Source: Candidatus Eiseniibacteriota bacterium
GTDB lineage: Bacteria; Arandabacterota; Arandabacteria; JAGLYR01
Assembly: GCA_023132135.1 (NCBI GenBank)
Contig: JAGLYR010000028.1
Location: forward strand, 1 to 35,467
Reading direction: 5' to 3'
DNA length: 35,467 nt
The notes beneath the pieces are model-generated. The model was not told where the DNA came from, searched no databases, and worked only from the letters and a program-made list of their open reading frames with translations. How positions within the stretch are numbered: the first letter of the stretch is position 1; every line of letters begins with the position of its first letter. Position numbers and translations under genes: made by a program. This document shows, one piece after another, positions 7,161-15,567 of the stretch.

Positions 7161-10100
7161 CTACTTGAGAAGGACCATCTTCCGTTGCCCGGAGAATGCT
7201 CCCGCCGTGAGCCGGTAGAAGTACACTCCGCTGGCCACCATTGCACCGTGCTCGTTCCGGCCGTCCCAGAACACGCTGTGGACGCCCGCCGGGCGAGGTT
7301 CGTCAAGAAGTACCCGGATCAATCTGCCCTTGGCGTCGAAGACCTTGAGGCTCGCAGGTACCGGCCCGTGAACTGTCTTCGGGATTGCGAACTGAATGGT
7401 CGTGCTCGGGTTGAAGGGGTTCGGGATGTTCTGTTCCAGTGCAAAGGCCGCGGGCAGCCTGCCCGGTACGAGACCCCTGGCAGGACGAGCCCGGGATGTG
7501 AGGTCCTGCTCGTTCACCCAGGCGCGGTCGAAGGCTACCGTCACACGGGCGTCTTCCGGGATGTCCTCGGAAATCGCCAGGGTGAGGGTCGCCAGGGGCG
7601 CGACAGGAATCTCCGTTGTTGAGGCCAGGGCAATCCGCGCGACACCGTCCTCTCCCAGCGTCGAGTAGAAGGCGGAGCCGTCCACCTCGGGCGTCTGTGC
7701 GATCCCCAAGATCCGAACTGCCTCGGAGTTGGACCGGACGGTGAACTGGGCCGAGTAGACGTCTCCCGAACCGGTCAACCGTATCGGCACGGTCACTTCC
7801 GTCCCCGGCTCCAGATCGAAGCTGTCCAGAGAAATGTCGAAGTCGCCGGGCGTCATTCCCGGCCAGTCGTCGAATGCAATCATGTCCTTGGTGGCGATCG
7901 ACCCGGCCATGCACGGGAAGTAGGGAATCAGACCGGCGACGTACTGGAGGATGTACGATGCATCGAGCGCCGACAGCCCGGCCGCGCAGGTTACATCTCC
8001 GATCACCTGCTGTTGAGCAGTCAGGGTTGTGTCGGCCACGAGCCACCGAAGGACCAGGGAAGCATCCCAGGCGTGAATCGCTCCGTTGAGAGAGACATCG
8101 CCCAACAGGTAGTTCTCGAGGCCCTCGGCAGCCCACGGCATGTAGTCCACCATGTCTGTCACGGGATCCCCGAGACCGGTCGGGTTATAGAGCCCCCCGG
8201 TCCCGGTATCGTCCGATGGGTCGTAGGGCCCCGAGTTATCGCCCCACCAGCAGTACTCGGCCGACACGGTGTGAGCCATCCCGGTGTTCCTGATCGCGTA
8301 TGATGAGTTGTCGAAGAAGTCGCACGAGTCGACCTCGCCGATGGCCGGATCACCACTGGCCTGTTGGTAATTGATGCCAACGGTGTTGTGAGCAAAGATG
8401 CAATTGTCGAAGGAGGGGCTCACGCTTCCCTTGACGATCACGGCTCCGTAGCTCGAGTAATTATACGAATAGGAGAACACGCAGTTCCGGAACCGCACAC
8501 TGGGGCTCAGAGCCGTCGACTGGATATCCATCCAACCCCAACGGCTGGAGAAGCCGTTGGTGTCTGTCGAGTCTCCGTTCGTGTCGCCCCCGTAGAAGTC
8601 GTCCGTCGTGGAAGTGAAAACGATCAGACTCTCCGGGTCGGCCTTGCCCTCGGCAATGAGGCCGCGTTTCACGTACAGACCGATACCGCTGTAGAACTTG
8701 ATCACCAGGCCGGGCTGGAGCGTGAGAATGGCTCCGGTGCCGACCGTCATATTGGAGAGAAGGACGTACGGGATGTTCTCGATCTGGCCGACATTCCGGG
8801 TGATCCAGGTGACATCCTGGGCGAGGGTCTCTCCTATAATCCCGAGAGCCGTATAGCCGTTTCCGATGAACTCGTTTCCGGTGGTCACCGGGTTTGACAG
8901 AAGCGTCATTGCGATGGGTGTGCGCCCGTTGTCGACAAAGTCGCAGTTCTCGACGATGGGTTCTGAGACACCGGCCAGTCTTAGTCCGTAGTAGTACCCA
9001 TGCTCAATCGTTGAGTTCGACAGTGTCGGTGAAGCGGATTCCACATACACAGCTCCGTAGCCGTACCGATCCCCATACCGGAGGATGCAATGGTCGAGGA
9101 GACACAGGGTGTCCACGCTCACGTCATAGAAACCGATAGCGTTCCAGCTCCCCGGGCTGGGAGACGTGAGTGCCCCATCGCCGTTGGTGTCCAGGGGATT
9201 CCCGTACGTATCGTCCCGAAGAGAAGTAAAGACGATCGGACTGAGTTCCTCGCCGTCCGCCAGGAGTCCCCCGTTGACGGCGAGCAATTCCCCGATGTAA
9301 AACGGTGAGCTGTACTGCATCTTGACCACGATCCCGGGTGCAATTGTAAGCGTCGCCCCGAACTGAACCGTGAGATTCGAGCCCAGGATGTATGTGATGT
9401 TGTTGTACCCGGCCACGTTGCGAACCGGGAGCGTGGCGTCCTGCGCCAGGTATCCTCCGATAATTCCGAGTGCGGTCATTCCGTTTGCGTCGAAGGAATT
9501 GCCGCTGAAGGTAGGGTTGCAGAGTACGTCGACGGCGACGGGCTCCCGAGTGGACTGGCGGATCAGGTTGCCGGTGATCGTCGGATTGGAGAGACCTTCG
9601 ATCCAGATGCCAATCCCGTTGAACTCGAAACTGCAGTTGGTAATGGACGGGCTGGCGTTCTCCATGTGGATCACACCCTGGGCCGACGAGCCTCCGTACC
9701 AGAAGAGGCAGTTCTCCAACCGGCAGTTGGCATCGTCCGCTGTGGGATAGAACTCGATAGCCGGCCAGTCTGCGTTGGTGGGGCCGGTGGCTGAACCGTC
9801 CACGTTAGAATCGCCACCGTGACTGTCGTCCTTGATGTCGGTGAAGACGACGGGGCTTTGCTTCACGAGAATCGGTCCGGGTTCCGCGATGAGCCCTCCA
9901 TGGACAATGATCCCATAGCTGGAGCACTTCACCACCACGTCCGGGTCGATAGTCATGATCACGTCGGTCCCGATCGTGAGAGCTCCCTGAACCAGAAAAT
10001 AGGGGAAGGGTTCTGGAAACTGTGGGATGCCGACGGTGCTTACCTCGAGCGTCGCGTTTTCGGAAAGAGTCTCGGAGATGATGCCGACGGCGTGGTACGC

Positions 10101-12020
10101 GTTCTGGTCGAAGGTGTTGCCGGTAAACGTGGGGTTCGAGAGAACCGAGACATGGATCGGAACGCTGTAGTGGTTGAAGAAGAAGTTGTCGGTGACGAGA
10201 GCCTCGGAGTTGCCGTCGCAGCGCACTCCGACCCGGTTGGTGTAGAACGTGCACTGGTCAATTGCCGGTGAAGAGCTGGAACACCAGACCGTGCCCTCGT
10301 ACGCGCCGTACCCGTCGTAGCCTCCGTATCCAATCCAGCAGTGCTGCAACACCGACTCGGTGTCGATGGCTGTGGATACGAACTGAATGTGTCCCCAATC
10401 GCTGTGGTTCGGTACCGTGGCCGAACCGTCGTCGTTGGTGTCGGCGGGGTTTCCGTGGGTGTCGTCCCGCCAACTCGTGAAGACGACCATCGAGTCGGGT
10501 GTCCCTTCGGCCCGAAGGCCGCCCTCGATGATGATGCTGGTGTACGCGTGCTTGAACTTGATCACGACATCCGGGTCCACGGTCAGCACGGCACCCAGAT
10601 CCATCGTGAGATTTCCGACCAGATAATACGTGATGTTCTCATATCCGGCCACGTCGCGACGCCGGATCAGCGAGTTGACCCCCACGGTCTCGCTGATCAG
10701 ACCCAGGGCAGTCACTCCGTTGGACACGAATGTGTTCCCACTGAAGACCGGATCCGCCGAGACGGACATGAGAATCGGTGTGTATGTGCAGAATGCGAGG
10801 GTGTTATCGGTCACCGCCGGGTCGGACAGACCCGCGATCTCGAGCCCGTACTGGGCGTCCGAGAACTCCGAGTTGGTAAAGGAGACGTCGGTTCCCGTGT
10901 TATATGTCCTCACAAGGCAGTTGTATGTTCCGTACCCTCCGTACTTGACCACGCAGTAGTCGATCGTGCCTGAGCTTCCCTCCCCGAAAACGAGGCCACC
11001 CCAGTCCCCGGAGGCAGGAGCGGTCGTGGAACCATCGTTGTTGGTGTCGTTCGGATCGCCGTAGTTGTCATCCTTAAACGACGTGAACACGATGAGACTA
11101 TCCGACTTGCCATCCGCAACCAGACCGCCATTGACGAAGATGTCGACACTGGCGCTCAGGAACTTGGTCACAATGCCGGGGTCAATGGTCAGGGTGGCGC
11201 CTGCATTCACCGTGATGTCGCCGAGGAGAAGATAAGTCACGTTCGGGATCGGACTGCCGCCGACCTGCGTACCTCGAACATAAAGTGTAGCATCAGACGA
11301 GAGGGTGGTAGGGAGAAGACCGATCGCGTCGTAGCCATTGTCGGACGTGGATCCAAAGGTGACTGCGTCGAAGACCGGATCGGCGTCTATCGTAATGGCA
11401 AGGGGAACCGAGGTGCAGGCGTTGATGTCCGTATTTCGAATGGTGGGTGTCACCGGACCGGTGCACTTGATGCCGTAGTATCCGGCATTCACCACACAGT
11501 TTTCAATCGTGGGACTTGCGTCCTCGCATACGATGATCGCGTTGCTGCTGTACCCTCCGAACCAAAGCTCGCAGTGCTCAAGACGGGATGTGTCCTCCGC
11601 TGTACTGTAGAAGTAGATGTTGTTCCAGTTCTGGTTCGCGGGAAGGGTCGCGTTTCCGTCGCCGTTCGTGTCGTCCCCCAAAGGTGGCGGGATATTATCG
11701 TCCCGAATGGAGGTGAAGTAGATGGTGGAATCCGGACCGTTCCCCCCGACGGCATAAAGGGTCCCGTAGACGGAGAGCGCCCTGTACAGGTTGAATTTCA
11801 CGACTACGCCGGGATCGATCCTGAGCGTTGCGCCCGACTGGACCGCGACGGATCCCGTGACCTCATAGATTCTGCCGCCGACAGTATCCCAAACCGTGTC
11901 GACCCAGATGTTGCCGGAGACCTGCTTGACTGCCATCGCCCCCGACGGACAGAGGGTGAGGGCAGCGACCGTAACAACGAGAAGCGCTGCCTGCTTGACA
12001 ATGATTCTGTGACGAGACAT
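7161..12020 (-). CDS. Giant secreted beta-helix protein with dockerin, cohesin-like and FlgD-like domains
   Basis: It has 1619 residues from ATG 12020, seven bases after GGAGG. A signal peptide (residues 1-31, ending GAMA) leads into about six tandem units of roughly 210 residues forming right-handed parallel beta-helices (repeated ASPTIENC, NPTFSGNSFDANG). Each unit includes a conserved FTS.RDD..G...DTN.DG acidic loop likely to bind calcium. At about 1303-1365 lies a dockerin type I-like duplicated helix pair (GDVSLNGAIHAWDASLVLRW; GDVTCAAGLSALDASYILQY) with partly lost calcium ligands. A cohesin-like domain follows (about 1390-1507), then a FlgD-like C-terminal domain ending RKMVLLK. Beta-helices of this type bind or cleave polysaccharide or act as adhesins; no catalytic site is evident. 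It is first in an operon with the three-cohesin gene. Confidence 0.8.
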   Translation of the reverse strand: MSRHRIIVKQAALLVVTVAALTLCPSGAMAVKQVSGNIWVDTVWDTVGGRIYEVTGSVAVQSGATLRIDPGVVVKFNLYRALSVYGTLYAVGGNGPDSTIYFTSIRDDNIPPPLGDDTNGDGNATLPANQNWNNIYFYSTAEDTSRLEHCELWFGGYSSNAIIVCEDASPTIENCVVNAGYYGIKCTGPVTPTIRNTDINACTSVPLAITIDADPVFDAVTFGSTSDNGYDAIGLLPTTLSSDATLYVRGTQVGGSPIPNVTYLLLGDITVNAGATLTIDPGIVTKFLSASVDIFVNGGLVADGKSDSLIVFTSFKDDNYGDPNDTNNDGSTTAPASGDWGGLVFGEGSSGTIDYCVVKYGGYGTYNCLVRTYNTGTDVSFTNSEFSDAQYGLEIAGLSDPAVTDNTLAFCTYTPILMSVSADPVFSGNTFVSNGVTALGLISETVGVNSLIRRRDVAGYENITYYLVGNLTMDLGAVLTVDPDVVIKFKHAYTSIIIEGGLRAEGTPDSMVVFTSWRDDTHGNPADTNDDGSATVPNHSDWGHIQFVSTAIDTESVLQHCWIGYGGYDGYGAYEGTVWCSSSSPAIDQCTFYTNRVGVRCDGNSEALVTDNFFFNHYSVPIHVSVLSNPTFTGNTFDQNAYHAVGIISETLSENATLEVSTVGIPQFPEPFPYFLVQGALTIGTDVIMTIDPDVVVKCSSYGIIVHGGLIAEPGPILVKQSPVVFTDIKDDSHGGDSNVDGSATGPTNADWPAIEFYPTADDANCRLENCLFWYGGSSAQGVIHMENASPSITNCSFEFNGIGIWIEGLSNPTITGNLIRQSTREPVAVDVLCNPTFSGNSFDANGMTALGIIGGYLAQDATLPVRNVAGYNNITYILGSNLTVQFGATLTIAPGIVVKMQYSSPFYIGELLAVNGGLLADGEELSPIVFTSLRDDTYGNPLDTNGDGALTSPSPGSWNAIGFYDVSVDTLCLLDHCILRYGDRYGYGAVYVESASPTLSNSTIEHGYYYGLRLAGVSEPIVENCDFVDNGRTPIAMTLLSNPVTTGNEFIGNGYTALGIIGETLAQDVTWITRNVGQIENIPYVLLSNMTVGTGAILTLQPGLVIKFYSGIGLYVKRGLIAEGKADPESLIVFTSTTDDFYGGDTNGDSTDTNGFSSRWGWMDIQSTALSPSVRFRNCVFSYSYNYSSYGAVIVKGSVSPSFDNCIFAHNTVGINYQQASGDPAIGEVDSCDFFDNSSYAIRNTGMAHTVSAEYCWWGDNSGPYDPSDDTGTGGLYNPTGLGDPVTDMVDYMPWAAEGLENYLLGDVSLNGAIHAWDASLVLRWLVADTTLTAQQQVIGDVTCAAGLSALDASYILQYVAGLIPYFPCMAGSIATKDMIAFDDWPGMTPGDFDISLDSFDLEPGTEVTVPIRLTGSGDVYSAQFTVRSNSEAVRILGIAQTPEVDGSAFYSTLGEDGVARIALASTTEIPVAPLATLTLAISEDIPEDARVTVAFDRAWVNEQDLTSRARPARGLVPGRLPAAFALEQNIPNPFNPSTTIQFAIPKTVHGPVPASLKVFDAKGRLIRVLLDEPRPAGVHSVFWDGRNEHGAMVASGVYFYRLTAGAFSGQRKMVLLK

Positions 12021-12093
12021 GGCAACCTCCTTTGAGGCTGAAGAGGGGTACAAGTGCAACTCCTCGCGTCATCACTCGCATTCCTCGTCATTA

Positions 12094-12140
12094 GCAGGTA
12101 TCTACAACGCCTCGCGACGAGGCTGGTGAGAAATGCGAGC
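12094..12140. repeat. Dispersed repeat F, copy 1
   Basis: It aligns with 31665-31709 in the same orientation. Shared parts include ATCTAC, CTCGCGA and GGCTGGTGAGAAAT. Both copies lie in divergent intergenic regions between a minus-strand and a plus-strand gene. Confidence 0.6.
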
Positions 12141-12242
12141 CAGTGTAAGAATGACCAATAGATCGGCCGAAGTCTACTGCAAATCTGAAAAAAAGAGGTC
12201 AACCAGAAGTTGCAGGGATAGTTGCAGATGATGTGCAGGTAT

Positions 12243-12292
12243 CTCGGGGCAGACTACTCAATCCTGGAACTAATTGTGGCAATTGGGGTTAC
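12243..12292. repeat. Dispersed repeat B, copy 2
   Basis: It is 88% identical to 4551-4600 over 50 ungapped bases. Its right end provides most of a likely -35 hexamer for the downstream C25 peptidase. Confidence 0.85.
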
Positions 12293-12316
12293 ATTTCCGG
12301 GCGAATCCGGTATAAT
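12288..12316 (+). promoter_or_regulatory. Predicted promoter of the C25 peptidase gene
   Basis: GTTACA (12288-12293) is 17 bases from a perfect TATAAT (12311-12316). The -35 is four of six and lies mostly inside repeat B. The transcript would start near 12323, about 43 bases before the ATG, and GAGG precedes the start codon. Confidence 0.5.
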
Positions 12317-12365
12317 GGAGAGGTCGGGAGATGTCGGACACACTTCCAATCGTGAGGTAATCGCC

Positions 12366-14696
12366 ATGAAATGGATATTCAGAGCTGCGGTTCTTGGTGT
12401 CGTCTCTTGCCTCTCTGTCACGGCTCCAGGTGCCGTCTTCGGTGCCCCGTGGGTTGTGGCGAGTTCCATCGAGGCTGGTCGTGTGATCGTGGACGTTGTC
12501 TCCGGTGACTACCGAATTATCGATTGGGAAGAGGGCCACCGTGTCCGGATGGAGGACTGCGCGTATCTGGCTGCGCCGGGAAAGCCGCTGCTCCCGGCCA
12601 AGAGATTCCTGATCGCGCTGCCTCCCGGTGCGAGGGTGACCTCCGTCGAGGCCGAGGGCATCGGGGCCACCGATCTTCCGGGTCGCTACCAGATAGAACC
12701 CGCACCACCGCCGATCCCTCTTGCCGACCCGGTTCGGCGGGCGGAACTTCTCGAGGAGATGGGACGGGAGTGGAGGAACAGCAAAGAAGAGGCCTACTCC
12801 TCGGATCTGGCATACCCGCGCGAGATCGTAACGCTCGCTGGATCGGGCACGCTCCGGAAGTACGCCTACGCGTCGATCTCCTTTTGCCCGTTCCGGTACC
12901 ACCCCCAATCCGGCCGGTTGATCCACTACGAGGGCGCCAGAGTCGTCATCCACTGCACACTGCCGCAGGCGGGTTCGGTCGAAGCCCAGAGGATTGAGGA
13001 TCTGAAACGAGATACGGCGGCCGACCTCCGGGCATCGACGCTGTTCGAGAACTACAGTCGGGTGCGGGATCTCTACCGACCAGGGGATATGTCCGGGGCT
13101 GAGAGAGATGAAACTTACGATTACGTCGTCATCACGACGGATGCCAACCTGGATGCCTTTGATGCCTCTGATTTCCTGGGCTGGAAGACTGCGCTGGGGT
13201 ACAGCATCCGCGTCCTTCTGGTGACAGATCCGGAAATCACAGGCCAGCCCGGCGCTGACCTGGCGGAGCAGATCCGTAACTTCCTGCGTGCGTACTACGG
13301 GCTATGGGGGATCGAGTACGTGCTCCTGGTGGGCAATTACGACGCGGTGCCCATGCGTTACTGCTATCCGGACCCGAACTACCACGCGCACAACCCGTCC
13401 GATCCGTCCAACTATGGGGGTTCGGTTCCGACCGACTACTACTATGCCGATCTATCTTTGCCGGATGCCGATTCCTGGGACTCGGACGGCGATGGCTATC
13501 CTGGAGAGTACACCGAGGACAACCCGGATTTCCTGGCAGAGGTCTACGTGGGGCGGATTCCGGTCAACAACAACGCGCGAATCACCTATGCGCTCAACAA
13601 GATCGTCCTTTTCGAGCAAGACAACGGGGACTGGAAGGATCGGGCTCTCCACGGAGCTTCCATTGCCTTTTACGAAAACGAGGATTACTCGGGCTACCCG
13701 AAGGTCGATTTCGCCGATTACATGAACGCTATCGAAACCGATATCATGACCAGCTGGACCATCAGCCACTACAGCGAACAGGAGGGGCTGGACCCGTCGG
13801 TGTTCGCATGGCCGGCGCTCACCCAGACGGCCTTCACCAGCGACTGGCGAAGCGGCCAGTACGGCGTTGTGAATTGGGGAGGACACGGGTGGCCGGCCGG
13901 AGGTAGTCGGACCATATGGGCGTGGGACGACGGAGATGGTGTACCTGAGCACGGGAACGGTGAGCTCGAGAGCGCGTACATTCTCTGCTGCGACGACGTT
14001 CTCGAGGACGACTACCCGTCGATCGTTTTTGGAGTTGGTTGCAGCGTTGGGTATCCGGAACCGAATGCGCTGGGCCGGATGGGCGTGGACCTTCTCACGA
14101 GGCCGGGGTGGGGTGCAGGCGCGGCCGTGATCACGGCCTCACGCTCCGCCGCGGCGGCGGGAGGGTGGCCGGATTTTCCGGGTGGCGTGCAATCGCTGTG
14201 CTACGAGTTCGATCGGTTTCTAATCAGTGGCCCTTCGGGACCGGAGAAGGTCGGCGATGCCCTGTACGATTCCAAACACTACTGCCACGTCAATTTCGGT
14301 TGGGACCACATCTATGAATTCAAGAACCTGTTCGATCACAATCTCTACGGCGACCCGGCGATGGCGCGCGAGGGATTTCCGACGGCCATCGAGCCAGACA
14401 TCCCCGTCGCATCCGGGAAATCCCTCCATATTCGGCAGAATCGCCCGAACCCGTTCAACCTTGCCACGGAGATTCGATACTCGCTGCCGGCGGGCTGCCG
14501 GGTGAAGATAGCAGTCTTCAACATCCGTGGGCAGAGGGTGATGACTCTTGTGGATGAAGTCCAGCAACCGGGTCTCAAGAGTGTGAGATGGGACGGGCGG
14601 AACATGAATTCCTCCGAGGTCCCGAGCGGAGTGTACTTCTACCGGATTCAGGCAGGAGAAATTGTGGAAACGCGGAGGATGGTGTTATTGAGGTGA
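12366..14696 (+). CDS. Secreted C25 (gingipain-type) cysteine peptidase
   Basis: The start ATG 12366 is chosen because it follows GAGG and begins a signal peptide (MKWIFRAAVLGVVSCLSV); the longer frame has no leader-like start. The 776-residue product has an N-terminal prodomain (about 30-250) and a C25 peptidase core (about 250-660) beginning DYVVITTDANLDAF and holding YVLLVGNYDAVPMRY, SVPTDYYYADL and EVYVGRIPVNN. The likely catalytic histidine is H507 in NWGGHGWPAGG and the nucleophile C559 in FGVGCSVGYPE. A FlgD-like domain (about 695-776; NRPNPFN, final RRMVLLR) should direct export or surface attachment. Family members cleave proteins outside the cell. A second C25 gene lies at 20170-22593 and a serpin lies between them. 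Confidence 0.9.
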   Translation: MKWIFRAAVLGVVSCLSVTAPGAVFGAPWVVASSIEAGRVIVDVVSGDYRIIDWEEGHRVRMEDCAYLAAPGKPLLPAKRFLIALPPGARVTSVEAEGIGATDLPGRYQIEPAPPPIPLADPVRRAELLEEMGREWRNSKEEAYSSDLAYPREIVTLAGSGTLRKYAYASISFCPFRYHPQSGRLIHYEGARVVIHCTLPQAGSVEAQRIEDLKRDTAADLRASTLFENYSRVRDLYRPGDMSGAERDETYDYVVITTDANLDAFDASDFLGWKTALGYSIRVLLVTDPEITGQPGADLAEQIRNFLRAYYGLWGIEYVLLVGNYDAVPMRYCYPDPNYHAHNPSDPSNYGGSVPTDYYYADLSLPDADSWDSDGDGYPGEYTEDNPDFLAEVYVGRIPVNNNARITYALNKIVLFEQDNGDWKDRALHGASIAFYENEDYSGYPKVDFADYMNAIETDIMTSWTISHYSEQEGLDPSVFAWPALTQTAFTSDWRSGQYGVVNWGGHGWPAGGSRTIWAWDDGDGVPEHGNGELESAYILCCDDVLEDDYPSIVFGVGCSVGYPEPNALGRMGVDLLTRPGWGAGAAVITASRSAAAAGGWPDFPGGVQSLCYEFDRFLISGPSGPEKVGDALYDSKHYCHVNFGWDHIYEFKNLFDHNLYGDPAMAREGFPTAIEPDIPVASGKSLHIRQNRPNPFNLATEIRYSLPAGCRVKIAVFNIRGQRVMTLVDEVQQPGLKSVRWDGRNMNSSEVPSGVYFYRIQAGEIVETRRMVLLR

Positions 14697-14697
14697 G

Positions 14698-14716
14698 TGC
14701 CCAGCACCACTGGGCA
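14698..14716. terminator. Short hairpin between convergent genes
   Basis: TGCCCAG-CACCA-CTGGGCA forms a 7-bp stem between the convergent peptidase and TonB genes. There is no clear T-tract, so a bidirectional terminator role is only suggested by position. Confidence 0.35.
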
Positions 14717-14766
14717 TCTCCGATGTTACTACCGGTTAGTTCCCCGGATTTCTCGCTACTGGTCAT

Positions 14767-15384
14767 TCACCCCCTCAGTGAGAACCGGAACGGGATGGCG
14801 ACTCTCGAGCGCACGGGCCTGTCTGCCTGGCGAGCGGGCTCGAAACGCCACTTGTAGGCCGCGTCGATGGCGGCCCGATCCAGCAGATCCGTCGTGGACG
14901 ATGCAACCTCCGCATGCACGACTCGCCCTCTCTCGTCGATGGTGACCAACACGTGAACGGAACCTTCGATCTGCGCCTTGAGTGCGAGGTCCGGATAGCG
15001 GGGCGACTCCATGTGGATCGGAATCGGTTTCTGGTCGAAGACCGGGAAGAACCCCAGGATCTGCTCCGGCCCTTGGGCTGGTCTGGACGGCGCGCTGTAC
15101 GGATCCACGGTCGTCTCGGGGAACGGAATCTCGTCGTCCAGGCTGTCCTCCCACAGCGACCCGTCGGGAATCTCCGGTTCGGGAATCTCCGGTGGCGCCG
15201 GCGGAATCTCCACTTGGGGCAGGTCATAGATGATGGGGATCGGGACCTCCTCCAGTTTGTACACGCCCGGAACGTACTCGGGCCAGAGCCCGAAGGCGAT
15301 GATATGGATCAGGAAGGTCGCGGCCCCGGCGATTCCATACATCTTTCCCTGTGAGAACTCGTGCCTGCTGCTTTTGAAAAGCAC
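14767..15384 (-). CDS. TonB-family protein
   Basis: The protein has one N-terminal membrane anchor (YGIAGAATFLIHIIAFGLW), a proline/acid-rich periplasmic spacer (IPPAPPEIPEPEIPDG) and a C-terminal TonB fold (about residues 125-205: RYPDLALKAQIEGSVHVLVT, VASSTTDLLDRAAIDAAYKW, FEPARQADRPV). TonB proteins transmit proton-motive energy to outer-membrane receptors. No ExbB, ExbD or receptor gene is in the window. I favour GTG at 15384, eight bases after GGGAGG, giving 205 residues. A GTG at 15393 lies in frame but overlaps that ribosome-binding site. Confidence 0.85.
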   Translation of the reverse strand: MLFKSSRHEFSQGKMYGIAGAATFLIHIIAFGLWPEYVPGVYKLEEVPIPIIYDLPQVEIPPAPPEIPEPEIPDGSLWEDSLDDEIPFPETTVDPYSAPSRPAQGPEQILGFFPVFDQKPIPIHMESPRYPDLALKAQIEGSVHVLVTIDERGRVVHAEVASSTTDLLDRAAIDAAYKWRFEPARQADRPVRSRVAIPFRFSLRG

Positions 15385-15540
15385 TTCGATCACCTCCCGG
15401 TTCCACTTGCCGTGACTGGGCCGAGGGTGAGGACGTTGATTCGGGCGAGGAACTGCGTGCGTTCAGGCGGAAACTCAGGGGCCGGAAGACATGGTTTCTG
15501 CTCCACCCCCAACATGCCAACGAAATGGAGAACTGTCAAG

Positions 15541-15563
15541 GGGGCGGGCATTTTGCCCGCCCC
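15541..15563 (-). terminator. GC-rich hairpin after the serpin gene
   Basis: A perfect 10-bp stem (GGGGCGGGCA/TGCCCGCCCC) with a 3-base loop lies four bases beyond the serpin stop. No T-run follows on the minus strand, so it may act as a weak or factor-assisted terminator. Confidence 0.5.
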
Positions 15564-15567
15564 TGGT

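Larger units (their letters stand above)
12021..12365. other. Divergent intergenic region with repeats and one predicted promoter
   Basis: This 345-base gap separates the minus-strand beta-helix operon from the plus-strand C25 peptidase. It holds a structured segment (CTCGCATT and CCTCGTC near 12074-12090 pair with GACGAGG and AATGCGAG near 12117-12138), repeat F, repeat B and the predicted peptidase promoter. I could not identify a convincing promoter for the beta-helix gene. Confidence 0.6.
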
